This document shows, one piece after another, positions 37,362 to 45,896 of a DNA stretch of 64,000 nt; position 1 is the first letter of the stretch; the number at the start of each line of letters is the position of its first letter. This DNA comes from UBA7803 sp034522075 (GTDB taxonomy: Bacteria > Pseudomonadota > Gammaproteobacteria > Pseudomonadales > Azotimanducaceae), in assembly GCA_034522075.1 (NCBI GenBank), contig JAXHLO010000016.1, positions 17,313-81,312 on the forward strand. Reading direction: 5' to 3'. The translations under genes and the position numbers were made by a program. Under the pieces are notes generated by a model. The model worked only from the letters and a program-made list of their open reading frames with translations, was not told the origin of the DNA and did no database searches.

Positions 37362-37446
37362 GCCCAGGTGTTGGAACTGGTAGACAAGCTGGATTTAGGT
37401 TCCAGTGCCGCAAGGCGTGCGAGTTCGAGTCTCGCCCTGGGCACCA
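37362..37446 (+). tRNA. tRNA-Leu (anticodon TAG)
   Basis: An 85-base cloverleaf. The acceptor stem is GCCCAGG/CCTGGGC, the anticodon stem CTGGA/TCCAG with the 7-base loop TTTAGGT, giving anticodon TAG. There is a long variable arm (GTGCCGCAAGGCGT) and the T-loop GTTCGAGTC. The discriminator A and CCA end are encoded. REP cluster G follows after 3 bases. Confidence 0.95.
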
Positions 37447-37449
37447 GCT

Positions 37450-37491
37450 GTTGGAGCGACTTTCCAGTCGCGACCTGGAGGTCGCTCCTAC
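37450..37491. repeat. REP unit G
   Basis: One inverted pair, GTTGGAGCGACTTTCCAGTCG and CGACCTGGAGGTCGCTCC, directly after the tRNA-Leu gene. Confidence 0.85.
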
Positions 37492-37615
37492 AAGCCCTTC
37501 CATCGAAAATGCCTATCGTTTCCATGTAAACATTCGATTTCACAGATCGTTCGCCCTGCCCCATGATGCCGTCATCGCAACACGTCACTCATGACTGGCA
37601 AGGAGTTCGAGCCTT

Positions 37616-38362
37616 ATGAACCACAAAACGACAGGCGACCGCATACCTGAGGTAACCTTCCGCACGCGAACCAGCACCGGCTGGCAGGACGTGTCCACCC
37701 AGGATCTGTTCGCCGGCAGGACGGTCATCGTCTTCTCACTGCCCGGCGCATTCACCCCCACCTGCTCGTCCAGCCAGCTACCCGGCTACAACAGCCTGGC
37801 CGGCGTGTTCAAGGCGAATGGTGTGGACGACATTCTGTGCGTATCGGTGAACGACGCGTTCGTCATGCAGGAGTGGCAGCGTTCGCAGAACGCCGACAAC
37901 ATCACCATGATCCCCGATGGCAACGGCGAGTTCACCGCCGGCATGGGCATGCTGGTGGACAAGCACGATCTGGGCTTCGGCCAGCGCTCCTGGCGTTACA
38001 GCATGCTGGTCCGTGACGGCGTCATCGAGCAGATGTTCGCGGAACCGGACAAGCCCGGCGACCCCTACGAGGTGTCCGACCCGGAAACCATGCTGGAGCA
38101 CCTGAACCCCAAGGCCGTCGTGCCGGACGCCATTGCGCTGCTGACGCGCATGGGCTGCCCGCACTGCCTGCGGGCCAAGGCACTGCTGGCCGACGCCGGC
38201 CTCACTTACGAGGAGATTCCGGTAACCGGTGCGCAGTCGCTGTACGCCCTGTCCGGTGGCCGGACCACGCCGCAGGTCTTCATCAACGGCCGGGTGATCG
38301 GCGGCGCCGATGATCTGGAGCAATACCTGAAAGACCGGCAGGCGGACCGCAACGCCGCTTGA
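37616..38362 (+). CDS. Peroxiredoxin-glutaredoxin fusion (Prx5-Grx hybrid)
   Basis: A 248-residue hybrid. Residues 1-165 are a Prx5-type peroxiredoxin with the peroxidatic Cys C50 in LPGAFTPTCSSSQLPG; residues ~170-243 are a glutaredoxin with the active site CPHC (C181, C184) and the GSH-binding TPQVFINGRVIGGADD. It reduces hydroperoxides with glutathione, the Grx domain recycling the Prx domain. The upstream 120 bases could hold an OxyR-controlled promoter, but no site is clear. A strong hairpin follows the stop. Confidence 0.95.
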   Translation: MNHKTTGDRIPEVTFRTRTSTGWQDVSTQDLFAGRTVIVFSLPGAFTPTCSSSQLPGYNSLAGVFKANGVDDILCVSVNDAFVMQEWQRSQNADNITMIPDGNGEFTAGMGMLVDKHDLGFGQRSWRYSMLVRDGVIEQMFAEPDKPGDPYEVSDPETMLEHLNPKAVVPDAIALLTRMGCPHCLRAKALLADAGLTYEEIPVTGAQSLYALSGGRTTPQVFINGRVIGGADDLEQYLKDRQADRNAA

Positions 38363-38373
38363 CGTGCGCGAAC

Positions 38374-38404
38374 CCGGGCCGGGCAGCCGTACTGCCCGGC
38401 CCGG
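38374..38404. terminator. Strong hairpin between convergent genes
   Basis: A perfect 13-bp inverted repeat CCGGGCCGGGCAG / CTGCCCGGCCCGG with a 5-base loop, lying 11 bases after the Prx-Grx stop and before the TonB receptor stop on the other strand. It is followed by TCCTCTT on the plus strand. Likely a bidirectional transcription terminator. Confidence 0.75.
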
Positions 38405-38409
38405 TCCTC

Positions 38410-40658
38410 TTACAGTTTCATGGCCAGACGAACGCCGGCCGTGCGCGGCTTACCCCACACCCCGTAACCCCAGTCCGGACCCAAGGTATTCTGATAGGTG
38501 TAATACTCTTCGTCGGTGAGGTTGCGGACGAAGGCTTCCACCGTGTACGTACCTTCCAGCGAACTCCATGCCACCTTGGCATTGGCCAGGCCGTAGCGTC
38601 GTCTGCGAAGTGGAATACGGATCATTCTCGATCTGCAGGTAATGGTCATCCTGCCACGCATAATCGCCCTGCAGCGCGATCTCGCCGCGGTCGCCCAGGT
38701 TGACGTAATAGCGGGCGACGATGTTCGTAGGTGAGGCCCGGCGCCGAGGGCAGCTCGTTGCCGTCCAGGGTGTAGTTGTCGCCGGCGACGATGAAGATCT
38801 GGTCGGACTCGAACTCGGTGTCGAGCAGGCCGAGCCCTGCGATGACCTCGAAGCTTGTCGCTGATCCGGGCGTTGAGCTCGAACTCCGCACCCGTGCCCT
38901 CGACATCGCCGGCGTTGGTGATGACGCTGCCCGTCGCCACGGTCAGGAACACCTGGGCCTGGAAGTCCTCCACCTTGTAGTGGAACGCGGAGGCGTTCAG
39001 GCGGATGCGATCGTCCATCGGCGAGCCGAGTCTTCAGACCCAGCTCGTAGTTGATCACCTCCTCGGAGGTCACCGGCAGCGTGGCCCGGTCGGATGCGTT
39101 GTAGCTGGCCGAGAAGCCCCGCTCTTGAAGCCGGTGGAGACGTTGCGCGTACACCAGCGTCCCCGCCCGCGGCCGCCATTCCAGGCCGAGGCGACCGGTC
39201 CAGGCGTTCTCGGACAGATCTGCGATCGGCCTGCGATCGGCGGATTGAAGAAGCTGACGGGGGACCTCTGCTCGAAGTCCCGGTTCTCGTCCGTGTAGCG
39301 GGCACCGACCACGCCGGTCCACTGCGGGGTGAAGTCCCACTCGTACTGGCCGAACACCGCCCAGGACTGGGTCTCCAGCAGCACGTCCTCCTCGTGGAAG
39401 AAGCCGCCGAAGACCGCGGCATCCGCCGTGGTCGGTGCCTGGGTGAACAGGTCCCGCTCGTCGTCGTAGAGATAGATGCCCGCCACCCAGTTGCTGCCGG
39501 TCGGAAGCCCCGTTGAGCCGGAACTCCTGGGTGATCTGCTCGGCGTCGGCAGTGTACTGCTCGTCGAAGAAGATCACCGAGGTGCCGTCGCCGTCGTCCT
39601 GCAGGAACTTGTCCAGCTCCTCGTAGGCGGTGAGCGAGGTGAAGGTGATCCGGTCGGTCAGATCGGAGGTGAAGTCGATCGGACACGCCGAAGGTGTCGA
39701 TGGTGGTGTTCAGACCCCCGCTGGCACTGGATGCCACGTGCTCCGGATCGAAGTTGCCGTTGACGGCCTCCTCGCCGGTAAAGCCGAAGGTGTTGCTGCT
39801 GCACTTGCCGTTCTGGATGCGGTCGACAGAGCAGGTCTGCGTCAGGTCGTCCGGATCCAGATAGCCCATGTGGGCGAAGCCGACCGAGGCCTGGTCTGCC
39901 TCGCTGCCGTGGACGTTGAGCAGCAGCGAGCTGCCGGTTCCCACGGTCGATGTCCGAGCTGGCCGCGGTAGCCGAAGCTGTCGGTCTCGTTCAGGTCCTC
40001 GCCATTGACCGTGTTGGTCTGCCAGCCGTCGTCCTTGGTGCGACTTCACGCGCCAGACGGCCACGGATGCGGTCCGTGATCGGCCCGCTGATCGCCGCCT
40101 CTGGAATGACCGCTCGGAATAGCTGCCGAAGCTCGCGCTGGCTTCGGCCTCGAACTCGTCGGTGGGCTTGCGCGAGACGTAGTGGACCAGGCCGCCGGTG
40201 GTGTTGCGGCCGTAGATCGTGCCCTGAGGGCCGCGCAGGACCTCGACCCGCTCCAGGTCGAACAACTGGATGGCCGAGCCCGCCGGATTGCCGCGATAGA
40301 CGTCATCCACGTAGATGGAGACGGGCGACTCCCAGGAGTCGGAGAAGTTGACCAGGCTGATACCGCGCAGACTGACTGACGGGCTCGATGCCTCGCCGAA
40401 GATGGCGAAGAAGTTCATGTTGGGTACCTGCTGGGTGATTTCCAGGCCCTCTTCGAAGCCCATCCTGTCGATGGCGTCGCCGGTGAACGCGCTCACTGCT
40501 ACCGACACGTCCTGCATGGACTGCTCGCGCTTCTGTGCCGTGACGGTGACTTCCTCGATCACCGATTGAGCCGCCATGGCTGGTCCGGCGATGACCGCGC
40601 AGGCCACGCCCCAGAGCCAGGCCCAACGGCCCCCTGTGCTGTGGTTGATTTTCGGCAT
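38410..40658 (-). pseudogene. TonB-dependent receptor (multiply frameshifted)
   Basis: An outer-membrane TonB-dependent receptor when its frames are joined. The N-terminus is intact: signal peptide (WLWGVACAVIAGPAMA), then EEVTVTAQKREQSMQDVSVA (TonB-box region), the plug with LRGISLVNF, FDLERVEVLRGPQGTIYGRN and TTGGLVHYVSRKP. From about 40110 onward the barrel is read in alternating frames (for example GYLDPDDLTQTCSVD, then YLYDDERDLFTQ, then NVSTGFKS), and the C-terminus ends TAGVRLAMKL. Six or more frameshifts are needed. The corrected length (~750 residues) and the VTAQKRE motif fit the iron-complex/oligomer receptor group common in Sphingomonas-like and marine gammaproteobacteria. Ligand unknown. 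Confidence 0.8.
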
Positions 40659-40849
40659 GTCTCTCTCCTGACGACGAAGCCGGGCGCGCCGGGGCCGGAG
40701 ACGTCGAGATGGTTTGGTTTTTTGTTTTTTGACGGCACCTCGGACTGCGGGGCGAGGCGCGGGCGCGCGAGATCAGGTTTGCCGGAAGCCTACCAGACCG
40801 TTGGCGATATTGACAGGAAGGTGGACGGGAGAGACCGCGGGCGGGCTTG

Positions 40850-41086
40850 TCAGCCTGCAGCCTGCACGCCGACGGCATGGCGCCGGCATTCTTCCTCGAG
40901 GCGCAGCAGCACTTCAGTCACCGGCATGTAGATGAACTCGGTGCGCTGGTCGTAGCGGCAGCTCAGCCGGGCCAGGCCGGATTCGCGGTCGGCATCGAGC
41001 ACGAAGTGCAACCGGCCATCATAGGTGAAGACCCGGCCGACAATGCGGCTCTCAACGGAGCGGACGTACTGCTCAATCGTATCCAT
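40850..41086 (-). CDS. Small hypothetical protein
   Basis: A 78-residue protein (MDTIEQYVRSVESRIVGRVF, TYDGRLHFVLDADRESGLAR, RTEFIYMPVTEVLLRLEEEC). I do not recognise it; the beta-rich middle and amphipathic last helix look like a compact fold. The ATG at 41086 is the more likely start than the one three codons earlier. It lies between the TonB receptor and glmS on the same strand as both. Confidence 0.5.
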   Translation of the reverse strand: MDTIEQYVRSVESRIVGRVFTYDGRLHFVLDADRESGLARLSCRYDQRTEFIYMPVTEVLLRLEEECRRHAVGVQAAG

Positions 41087-41170
41087 GGCGCGCACTATCC
41101 CAGAACGCCCTCCGGCGTTATGTGATGCACGTCATCCCCTTACACCGGTGTTACATGGCTGGACGGCCCA

Positions 41171-42988
41171 TCACTCCACGGTCACGCTTTTCGCCAGGTT
41201 GCGCGGGCGGTCCACCTCGCACCCCCGGGCCAGGGCCGCGTAATAGGCCATGAACTGCAGCGGGATCAGCATGAGCAGCGGCGCCAGCACCTCGTGGCTG
41301 GTGGGCACCTTCACCCGCAGGGTCGGATCGCCGGGTAGATCGTCCACCTGGGTCACCGCATAAACGGGGCCTTCCCGCGCACGGATCTCTTCGATGGAGC
41401 CCATATTCTTGGCGAGCTGTTCGTCGTCCGGCACCAGGGCCACCGTGGGCGTGGTCGGCGAGATCAGCGCCAACGGCCCGTGCTTGAGCTCAGAAGCCGC
41501 ATAAGCTTCCGCATGTATGTAGCTGACTTCCTTGAGTTTTAGCGCCCCTTCCATGGCCAGGGCATAACCGTTGCCGCGGCCGATGAAGTACGCGTTGTCA
41601 TAAGCGGCGATGGATTCGCCCAGGCGCTGAAACTCGGGTTCACGCGTGAGCAGCTCTGCCACCTGATCACCCAGCGCATTCAGCGCCCGCAGCAGCCGCT
41701 CGCCCTCGGCATGAGAAAGATCCCGCGTGCGCCCGAACAGCAGCCCGATCAGCGCGAACACCACCACCGTGGCCACGAAGGTCTTGGTCGACACCACGGC
41801 CACCTCCGCCCCGGCATGCAGATACACCCCGGCGCCGCAGGTGCGCGCGATGCTGCTGCCGACGCTGTTGACCACCCCCAGCACGGTGCCGCCTTTGCGC
41901 TGAATTTCTTCCACGGCAGCCAGGGTGTCGTAGGTCTCGCCGGACTGGCTGACGGCAAAGTACAGGGTGTCGGGCTCGATGATGGGGTTGCGGTAGCGGA
42001 ATTCCGCCGCGGGCTCCGCATCACAGGGAATGCGCGCGAGCTGCTCGACGATGCCGGCGCCGATGCGCCCGGCAATATAGGCCGAGCCGCAGCCGAGAAT
42101 CTTGATGCGCTTGACGCCGAGCAGGTCCTTGGGCTGCAGGTTCATGCCGTCGAGCCGGGCAGTGGCGAAGCGTTCGTCTATACGGCCGCGCAGCACCCGC
42201 TCGATCACCTCCGGCTGCTCGTAGATCTCCTTCATGGTGAAGTGGCTGAAGTTGCCGCGGTCGTGATCTTCCAGAACGGCGTCCACCTGGGCGGGCGTTT
42301 TTTCCGCCACGCCGGCATCCAGCGTGGTGACCCGGTAGCCGTCGGCGGTGAGATGGGCAATCTCGCCGTCGTCCAGATAGACCACCTGCTGGGTGTGACG
42401 CACCAGTGCCGCCACATCCGAGGCGGCAAACATCTCGTGCTCGCCGATGCCCAGGACCATGGGGCTGCCGCGTCGCGCGACCACCATCTCGTCGGGCCGG
42501 TCACGGTCCAGCACCGCCAGGCCGTAGGCGCCCTGCACGTCGAGCAGCGCCAGACGCACCGCTTCCACCAGGCTGTCGGCCTCCTGCGCGGCGATCAGAT
42601 GGGCCAGCAGCTCGCTGTCGGTTTCCGAGATGAACGTGCGCCCCATGGCGGTCAGACGGGCCCGCAGCTCGCGGGCGTTCTCGACGATGCCGTTGTGAAT
42701 CAGCGCGATGCGCCCGTCGCTGTCCATGTGCGGGTGGGCGTTGATGTCGCTGGGCGCGCCGTGGGTGGCCCAGCGCGTGTGGCCGATGCCCACATTGGCG
42801 CTGATGCGCGCCGGCAGCTTGGCTTCCATGTCGCGCACCCGGCCTTTGGATTTGAACACGGCCAGCTTGCCGGCCCGGTGCACGGCAATGCCCGCCGAGT
42901 CGTAGCCGCGGTATTCCAGCCGATGCAGGCCCTCCACCAGAATGGGCACGGCCTGATTGCGGCCGACGCATCGACGCACACCGCGCAT
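41171..42988 (-). CDS. glmS: Glutamine-fructose-6-phosphate aminotransferase GlmS (N-terminus altered)
   Basis: Makes glucosamine-6-phosphate from fructose-6-phosphate and glutamine, the first step to UDP-GlcNAc. Residues 15-240 are the glutaminase domain (HRLEYRGYDSAGIAVH, GIGHTRWATHGAP, IALIHNGIVEN), residues ~270-605 the two SIS isomerase domains (GCGSAYIAGRIG, AVSQSGETYDTL). The family ends PRNLAKSVTVE exactly as here. The normal start MCGIVG, whose Cys2 is the catalytic nucleophile, reads MRGVRRCVGRN: Cys2 is Arg, and small indels appear nearby. Length 605 fits. An essential gene with this defect suggests sequence error. Confidence 0.92.
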   Translation of the reverse strand: MRGVRRCVGRNQAVPILVEGLHRLEYRGYDSAGIAVHRAGKLAVFKSKGRVRDMEAKLPARISANVGIGHTRWATHGAPSDINAHPHMDSDGRIALIHNGIVENARELRARLTAMGRTFISETDSELLAHLIAAQEADSLVEAVRLALLDVQGAYGLAVLDRDRPDEMVVARRGSPMVLGIGEHEMFAASDVAALVRHTQQVVYLDDGEIAHLTADGYRVTTLDAGVAEKTPAQVDAVLEDHDRGNFSHFTMKEIYEQPEVIERVLRGRIDERFATARLDGMNLQPKDLLGVKRIKILGCGSAYIAGRIGAGIVEQLARIPCDAEPAAEFRYRNPIIEPDTLYFAVSQSGETYDTLAAVEEIQRKGGTVLGVVNSVGSSIARTCGAGVYLHAGAEVAVVSTKTFVATVVVFALIGLLFGRTRDLSHAEGERLLRALNALGDQVAELLTREPEFQRLGESIAAYDNAYFIGRGNGYALAMEGALKLKEVSYIHAEAYAASELKHGPLALISPTTPTVALVPDDEQLAKNMGSIEEIRAREGPVYAVTQVDDLPGDPTLRVKVPTSHEVLAPLLMLIPLQFMAYYAALARGCEVDRPRNLAKSVTVE

Positions 42989-43284
42989 CTGCGGCGCCCC
43001 CGATGCCGGTAGATCATGCGTCTGATCTGGCGCTCGGTATACGGCGGCTGGGCGAACGGGCGCGCAGCCACCTCCTCGACGAGGCACCGGTAAATGTCCG
43101 GGTTCTTCAACCCGGATCGGGTCAATTCACGATGACGGCGGGCGACGTAGTCGTGGACGGTCTCGGTGTATTGGGCGACGACGTCTTCGACGATGCGCCG
43201 GGCGACCGCTTCGGATACCCCGCTGCTGGCGGCGATGCGGGCAGCCAATTCATCGAGTTCTACGTGCGTGGAGTCCACTGCCAT
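42700..43284 (-). CDS. Small DUF-type protein upstream of glmS (stop lost)
   Basis: Only the first ~97 residues look genuine: MAVDSTHVELDELAARIAAS, VARRIVEDVVAQYTETV, FAQPPYTERQIRRMIYRHRG. Short helical proteins of this type with an RRHREL...NP motif and a tail ..TERQIRR.. sit upstream of glmS in several gammaproteobacteria as I recall. The expected stop near 42992 is missing and the frame continues inside glmS in another frame to 42700, which fits the local indels at the glmS start. It is probably co-transcribed with glmS. Function unknown. Confidence 0.5.
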   Translation of the reverse strand: MAVDSTHVELDELAARIAASSGVSEAVARRIVEDVVAQYTETVHDYVARRHRELTRSGLKNPDIYRCLVEEVAARPFAQPPYTERQIRRMIYRHRGRRRCAVCVDASAAIRPCPFWWRACIGWNTAATTRRALPCTGPASWPCSNPKAGCATWKPSCRRASAPMWASATRAGPPTARPATSTPTRTWTATGASR

Positions 43285-43477
43285 GAGTCAAGCATGGCAG
43301 ATGCAGTGAAAACTTCCAGGTTTCTGACCGAATTAGGGCAGAATTTTACATATTCATAAAATCTGTTCTGAGCTAACCTGCCGCACCCATCCCGGGACCG
43401 CTTACCAAGAACCGCGTCCAAGTGTGTTCGGCAGCTGCCGGTAGCGCTCATTTGCACGACGTGGCATTCTTTGACAC

Positions 43478-43702
43478 ATGGAGAGATACACCGTAACGGT
43501 CCGATGGGATGGTGAGGCGCATGTCTGGTACGTGGCAGATTCCGACGTGCCCGGGCTCGCTACCGAGGCCGAAACGCTGGAAGAAATCGAGCAGAAACTG
43601 ACCGTCATGATTCCCGAACTGCTCGAACTCAATGACCCGGAGTATCAGCCCCACCGCGTTCCCTTCGAACTGATCGCTCACAAACATGAGTTGTCCGCAT
43701 AG
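43478..43702 (+). CDS. DUF1902/HicB-like antitoxin
   Basis: A 74-residue protein starting MERYTVTVRWDGEAHVWYVA, with SDVPGLATEAETLEEIEQKL, the diagnostic strand-helix pattern of DUF1902, a branch of HicB antitoxins. It would neutralise the HicA-like toxin encoded directly downstream (3 bases apart). The order antitoxin-toxin is the reverse of classical hicAB. Start ATG at 43478; no obvious alternative. Confidence 0.75.
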   Translation: MERYTVTVRWDGEAHVWYVADSDVPGLATEAETLEEIEQKLTVMIPELLELNDPEYQPHRVPFELIAHKHELSA

Positions 43703-43705
43703 CGG

Positions 43706-43903
43706 ATGGGAGACTTCTCCCCGGAGTTAAAGCGGATGCTCGGGAGGCGGGCTGTCAGTTTGTGCGTCCGGGGAAGGGCGATCACGACATCTGGCACAGC
43801 CCTATCTCTAACCGGAGATTCCCGGTCGATCAAGAAAATCAAATCCCGCCATACGGCCAGCGCCGTCCCTCGAGCAAGCGGCCGGTTTCCGAAGGCATTC
43901 TGA
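43706..43903 (+). pseudogene. HicA-like toxin with frame-shifted core
   Basis: The frame is open for 65 codons, but only the ends look like a HicA/YcfA toxin: MGDFSPELKRML at the start and KKIKSRHTASAVPRASG...PKAF at the end. The middle, read in the +2 frame (about 43742-43832), encodes EAGCQFVRPGKGDHDIWHSP and ISNRRFPVD, which includes the catalytic-His strand of HicA. Two compensating indels therefore displace the active core while keeping the frame open. As sequenced, the product would lack the catalytic His and be inactive. Confidence 0.65.
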
Positions 43904-43934
43904 GGCGGCTGACCGTAACGCAGCTGGCCTAGTG

Positions 43935-44022
43935 TGGTGCCCGGGGCGGGACTCGAACCCGCACAGCCTTTCGGCCCAGGATTTTCCAGTCCCCTTGTGT
44001 CTACCAGTTTCACCACCCGGGC
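43935..44022 (-). tRNA. tRNA-Leu-like gene with abnormal anticodon arm
   Basis: The body is tRNA-Leu: acceptor GCCCGGG/CCCGGGC, D-arm GGTGAAACTGGTAGACAC, long variable arm (GGGCCGAAAGGCT), T-arm GCGGGTTCGAGTCCCGC and encoded CCA. It closely follows the leucine TAA isoacceptor layout. The anticodon arm, however, reads AAGGGGACTGGAAAATCCTG, which gives only a 4-bp stem and an 8-base loop CTGGAAAA. Read as a standard loop, the anticodon would be GGA (Ser), inconsistent with the body. Either an indel error or a defective/unusual tRNA. Confidence 0.7.
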
Positions 44023-44115
44023 GGCGCCTGCAACATACCGTTCACGGCGGCCGATATCGAGCTGCACGCGCCGGCTGCACTGCACGCTACAATAGCCCCC
44101 TGGCAACGGCTCGAG

Positions 44116-44925
44116 ATGTCTATGGAATTCAAAGCGCTGGCCATCGATCTGGATGGCACGCTGCTGGTGGGCGAACATATCCCGGAAGACAACATCACGG
44201 CGCTGCGCGCGGCCCGGGACGCCGGCCTCATGATCATCATCGCCACCGCGCGCTGGAAGCAGATGGCCCAGCGGGTGGAAGCACAGATCGGCATCGAGGG
44301 GCCGGCCATTACCTGCTCCGGGGCCCAGGTGTACGTGCCCGATCTCGGCCGCGACATCTTCGACGAGCGCCTGCCGGAGGATTTCACCCGCGACCTCTAT
44401 GCCCTGTGCGATGCGGAGCGCTGCATCGCCACCATCACCGTGGAAGACCAGGTGCTGCTGAAGCTCGACGGCCAGCCGGACCCGGCCGCCATGCCGCCGG
44501 AGATGACCTGGGTGCCGAAGCTCACGGGCGCCGACCCCAGCCTGCCGCGGGTGGCCAACATTCAGGGTTCGGTCATCTACCAGCGCATCCGCGACGAGTT
44601 GAAACCGCGTTATGCCGACCGGGTGCACTTCTTCGACAGCATCGGCCCGTCGGGCAAGGTCATCTATACCCTCACCTCCGCCAAGGCGAGCAAGGGCAAA
44701 GCCCTGGAGCAGGCGTGTGCGCACCTGGGCATCACTCCCGCGGAAGTCATCACTTTCGGCGACGCCGAGAACGACATCGAGATGTTCCGCATCTCCGGGG
44801 CGTCGGTGGCCATGGGCCAGGCCGACGAACGTACCCGGGCGGCGGCTACCGTGGTGACGGCCCGCAACGACGAAGCCGGCGTGGCACGCGCGGTGGAACG
44901 CCTGCTCGCTACCGGAACCCTCTGA
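44116..44925 (+). CDS. HAD-family phosphatase (Cof subfamily)
   Basis: A 269-residue haloacid-dehalogenase-type hydrolase of the Cof group. Motif I is ALAIDLDGTLL (nucleophile and acid Asp), motif II sits in MIIIATARW, motif III is the Lys in SKGKALEQACAHLGI and motif IV is ITFGDAENDIEMF. The cap domain (residues ~85-190) is of the C2 type. These enzymes dephosphorylate sugar phosphates or nucleotide-like metabolites. The ATG at 44116 is 94 bases from the tRNA gene. The lipase-like gene follows after 11 bases, suggesting an operon. Confidence 0.88.
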   Translation: MSMEFKALAIDLDGTLLVGEHIPEDNITALRAARDAGLMIIIATARWKQMAQRVEAQIGIEGPAITCSGAQVYVPDLGRDIFDERLPEDFTRDLYALCDAERCIATITVEDQVLLKLDGQPDPAAMPPEMTWVPKLTGADPSLPRVANIQGSVIYQRIRDELKPRYADRVHFFDSIGPSGKVIYTLTSAKASKGKALEQACAHLGITPAEVITFGDAENDIEMFRISGASVAMGQADERTRAAATVVTARNDEAGVARAVERLLATGTL

Positions 44926-44936
44926 GGAAACCTGCC

Positions 44937-45896
44937 ATGCCCGACACCTTCAAGCTGAACGCCGGCGACGGCCAGCGCCTGCACGTGTACCGCTGGCTGC
45001 CCGATGACGCTCCCCGCGCCGTGGTACAGATCGCCCACGGCATGGGCGAGCACGCGGCGCGCTACGATGCTGCTGCCCGGGCGCTGAACCAGGCGGGCTA
45101 CGCCGTCTATGCCAACGACCATCGCGGTCACGGCAGCACGGCCGACCCGGAACGGCTCGGCTGGCTCGGCGACAACGGCTGGAACCGGGTGGTCAGCGAT
45201 GCCGCGGACCTGACCCACCACATCCGCAGGGAGCATCCGGGCCTGCCGGTGGTGCTGTTCGGCCACAGCATGGGCGCCATGCTCAGCCAGCAGTACCTGT
45301 ATCGATACGGCAGCCTGATCGACGCCGCCGTGCTGTCCGGCTCCCCGGGCGTGGCCGGACGCTTGCAAGCCTGGCTGTCGCGCAATCTGGCCCGCTTCGA
45401 ACGCTGGCGGCTCGGCGCCGACGCGGAAAGCCCGCTGCTGCAGAAACTGCTGTTCGGCAAAGCCAATACGCCGTTCGAAGCGCCGGACAGCACCGGCTTC
45501 GAATGGCTCTCGCGCGATGCCGAACAGGTCGCCGCCTATGTGAACGATCCGTACTGCGGCTTCGTGCTGCGCGCCGGCAGCCTCTACGAACTGTTCGTCG
45601 GCGCCCGGGCGGCGCGGAGCATGGAAAACGTGCTGCAGATACCGGCGGGACTACCGGTCTACATATTCTCCGGCAGCGACGATCCCGTGCACGGCGAGGG
45701 GCGCAATCTGCAGCGCCTGCTGGATCTGTATCGAAGCCACCTGCAGCACGTGGAAGACCGCCTGTATGACGGCGGGCGTCACGAAATGCTCAACGAGATC
45801 AACCGCGACGCGGTGATTCAGGATCTGCTGGCCTGGCTCGACAAAGCCGTCGACGGCCCGGGCAGCTCTTCGACCAGGGCCGCGTCACCGAACTGA
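44937..45896 (+). CDS. Monoacylglycerol lipase-like alpha/beta hydrolase
   Basis: A 319-residue serine hydrolase. The oxyanion block is VVQIAHGMGEHAARYD, the nucleophile elbow FGHSMGAML, the acid lies in IFSGSDDPVHG and the catalytic His in YDGGRHEMLNE. The YANDHRGHG segment and overall order match monoglyceride lipases and lysophospholipases, which release free fatty acids. GAGGAAACC before the ATG at 44937 is a good ribosome-binding site. Its last 79 bases overlap the convergent acyltransferase gene, so the C-terminal ~25 residues may be extra. Confidence 0.88.
   Translation: MPDTFKLNAGDGQRLHVYRWLPDDAPRAVVQIAHGMGEHAARYDAAARALNQAGYAVYANDHRGHGSTADPERLGWLGDNGWNRVVSDAADLTHHIRREHPGLPVVLFGHSMGAMLSQQYLYRYGSLIDAAVLSGSPGVAGRLQAWLSRNLARFERWRLGADAESPLLQKLLFGKANTPFEAPDSTGFEWLSRDAEQVAAYVNDPYCGFVLRAGSLYELFVGARAARSMENVLQIPAGLPVYIFSGSDDPVHGEGRNLQRLLDLYRSHLQHVEDRLYDGGRHEMLNEINRDAVIQDLLAWLDKAVDGPGSSSTRAASPN

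Noticed and set aside
43932..44936. Long frame upstream of the lipase-like gene
   Set aside because: It crosses the tRNA gene and is a shadow of the HAD phosphatase; the lipase starts at 44937 behind a good ribosome-binding site.
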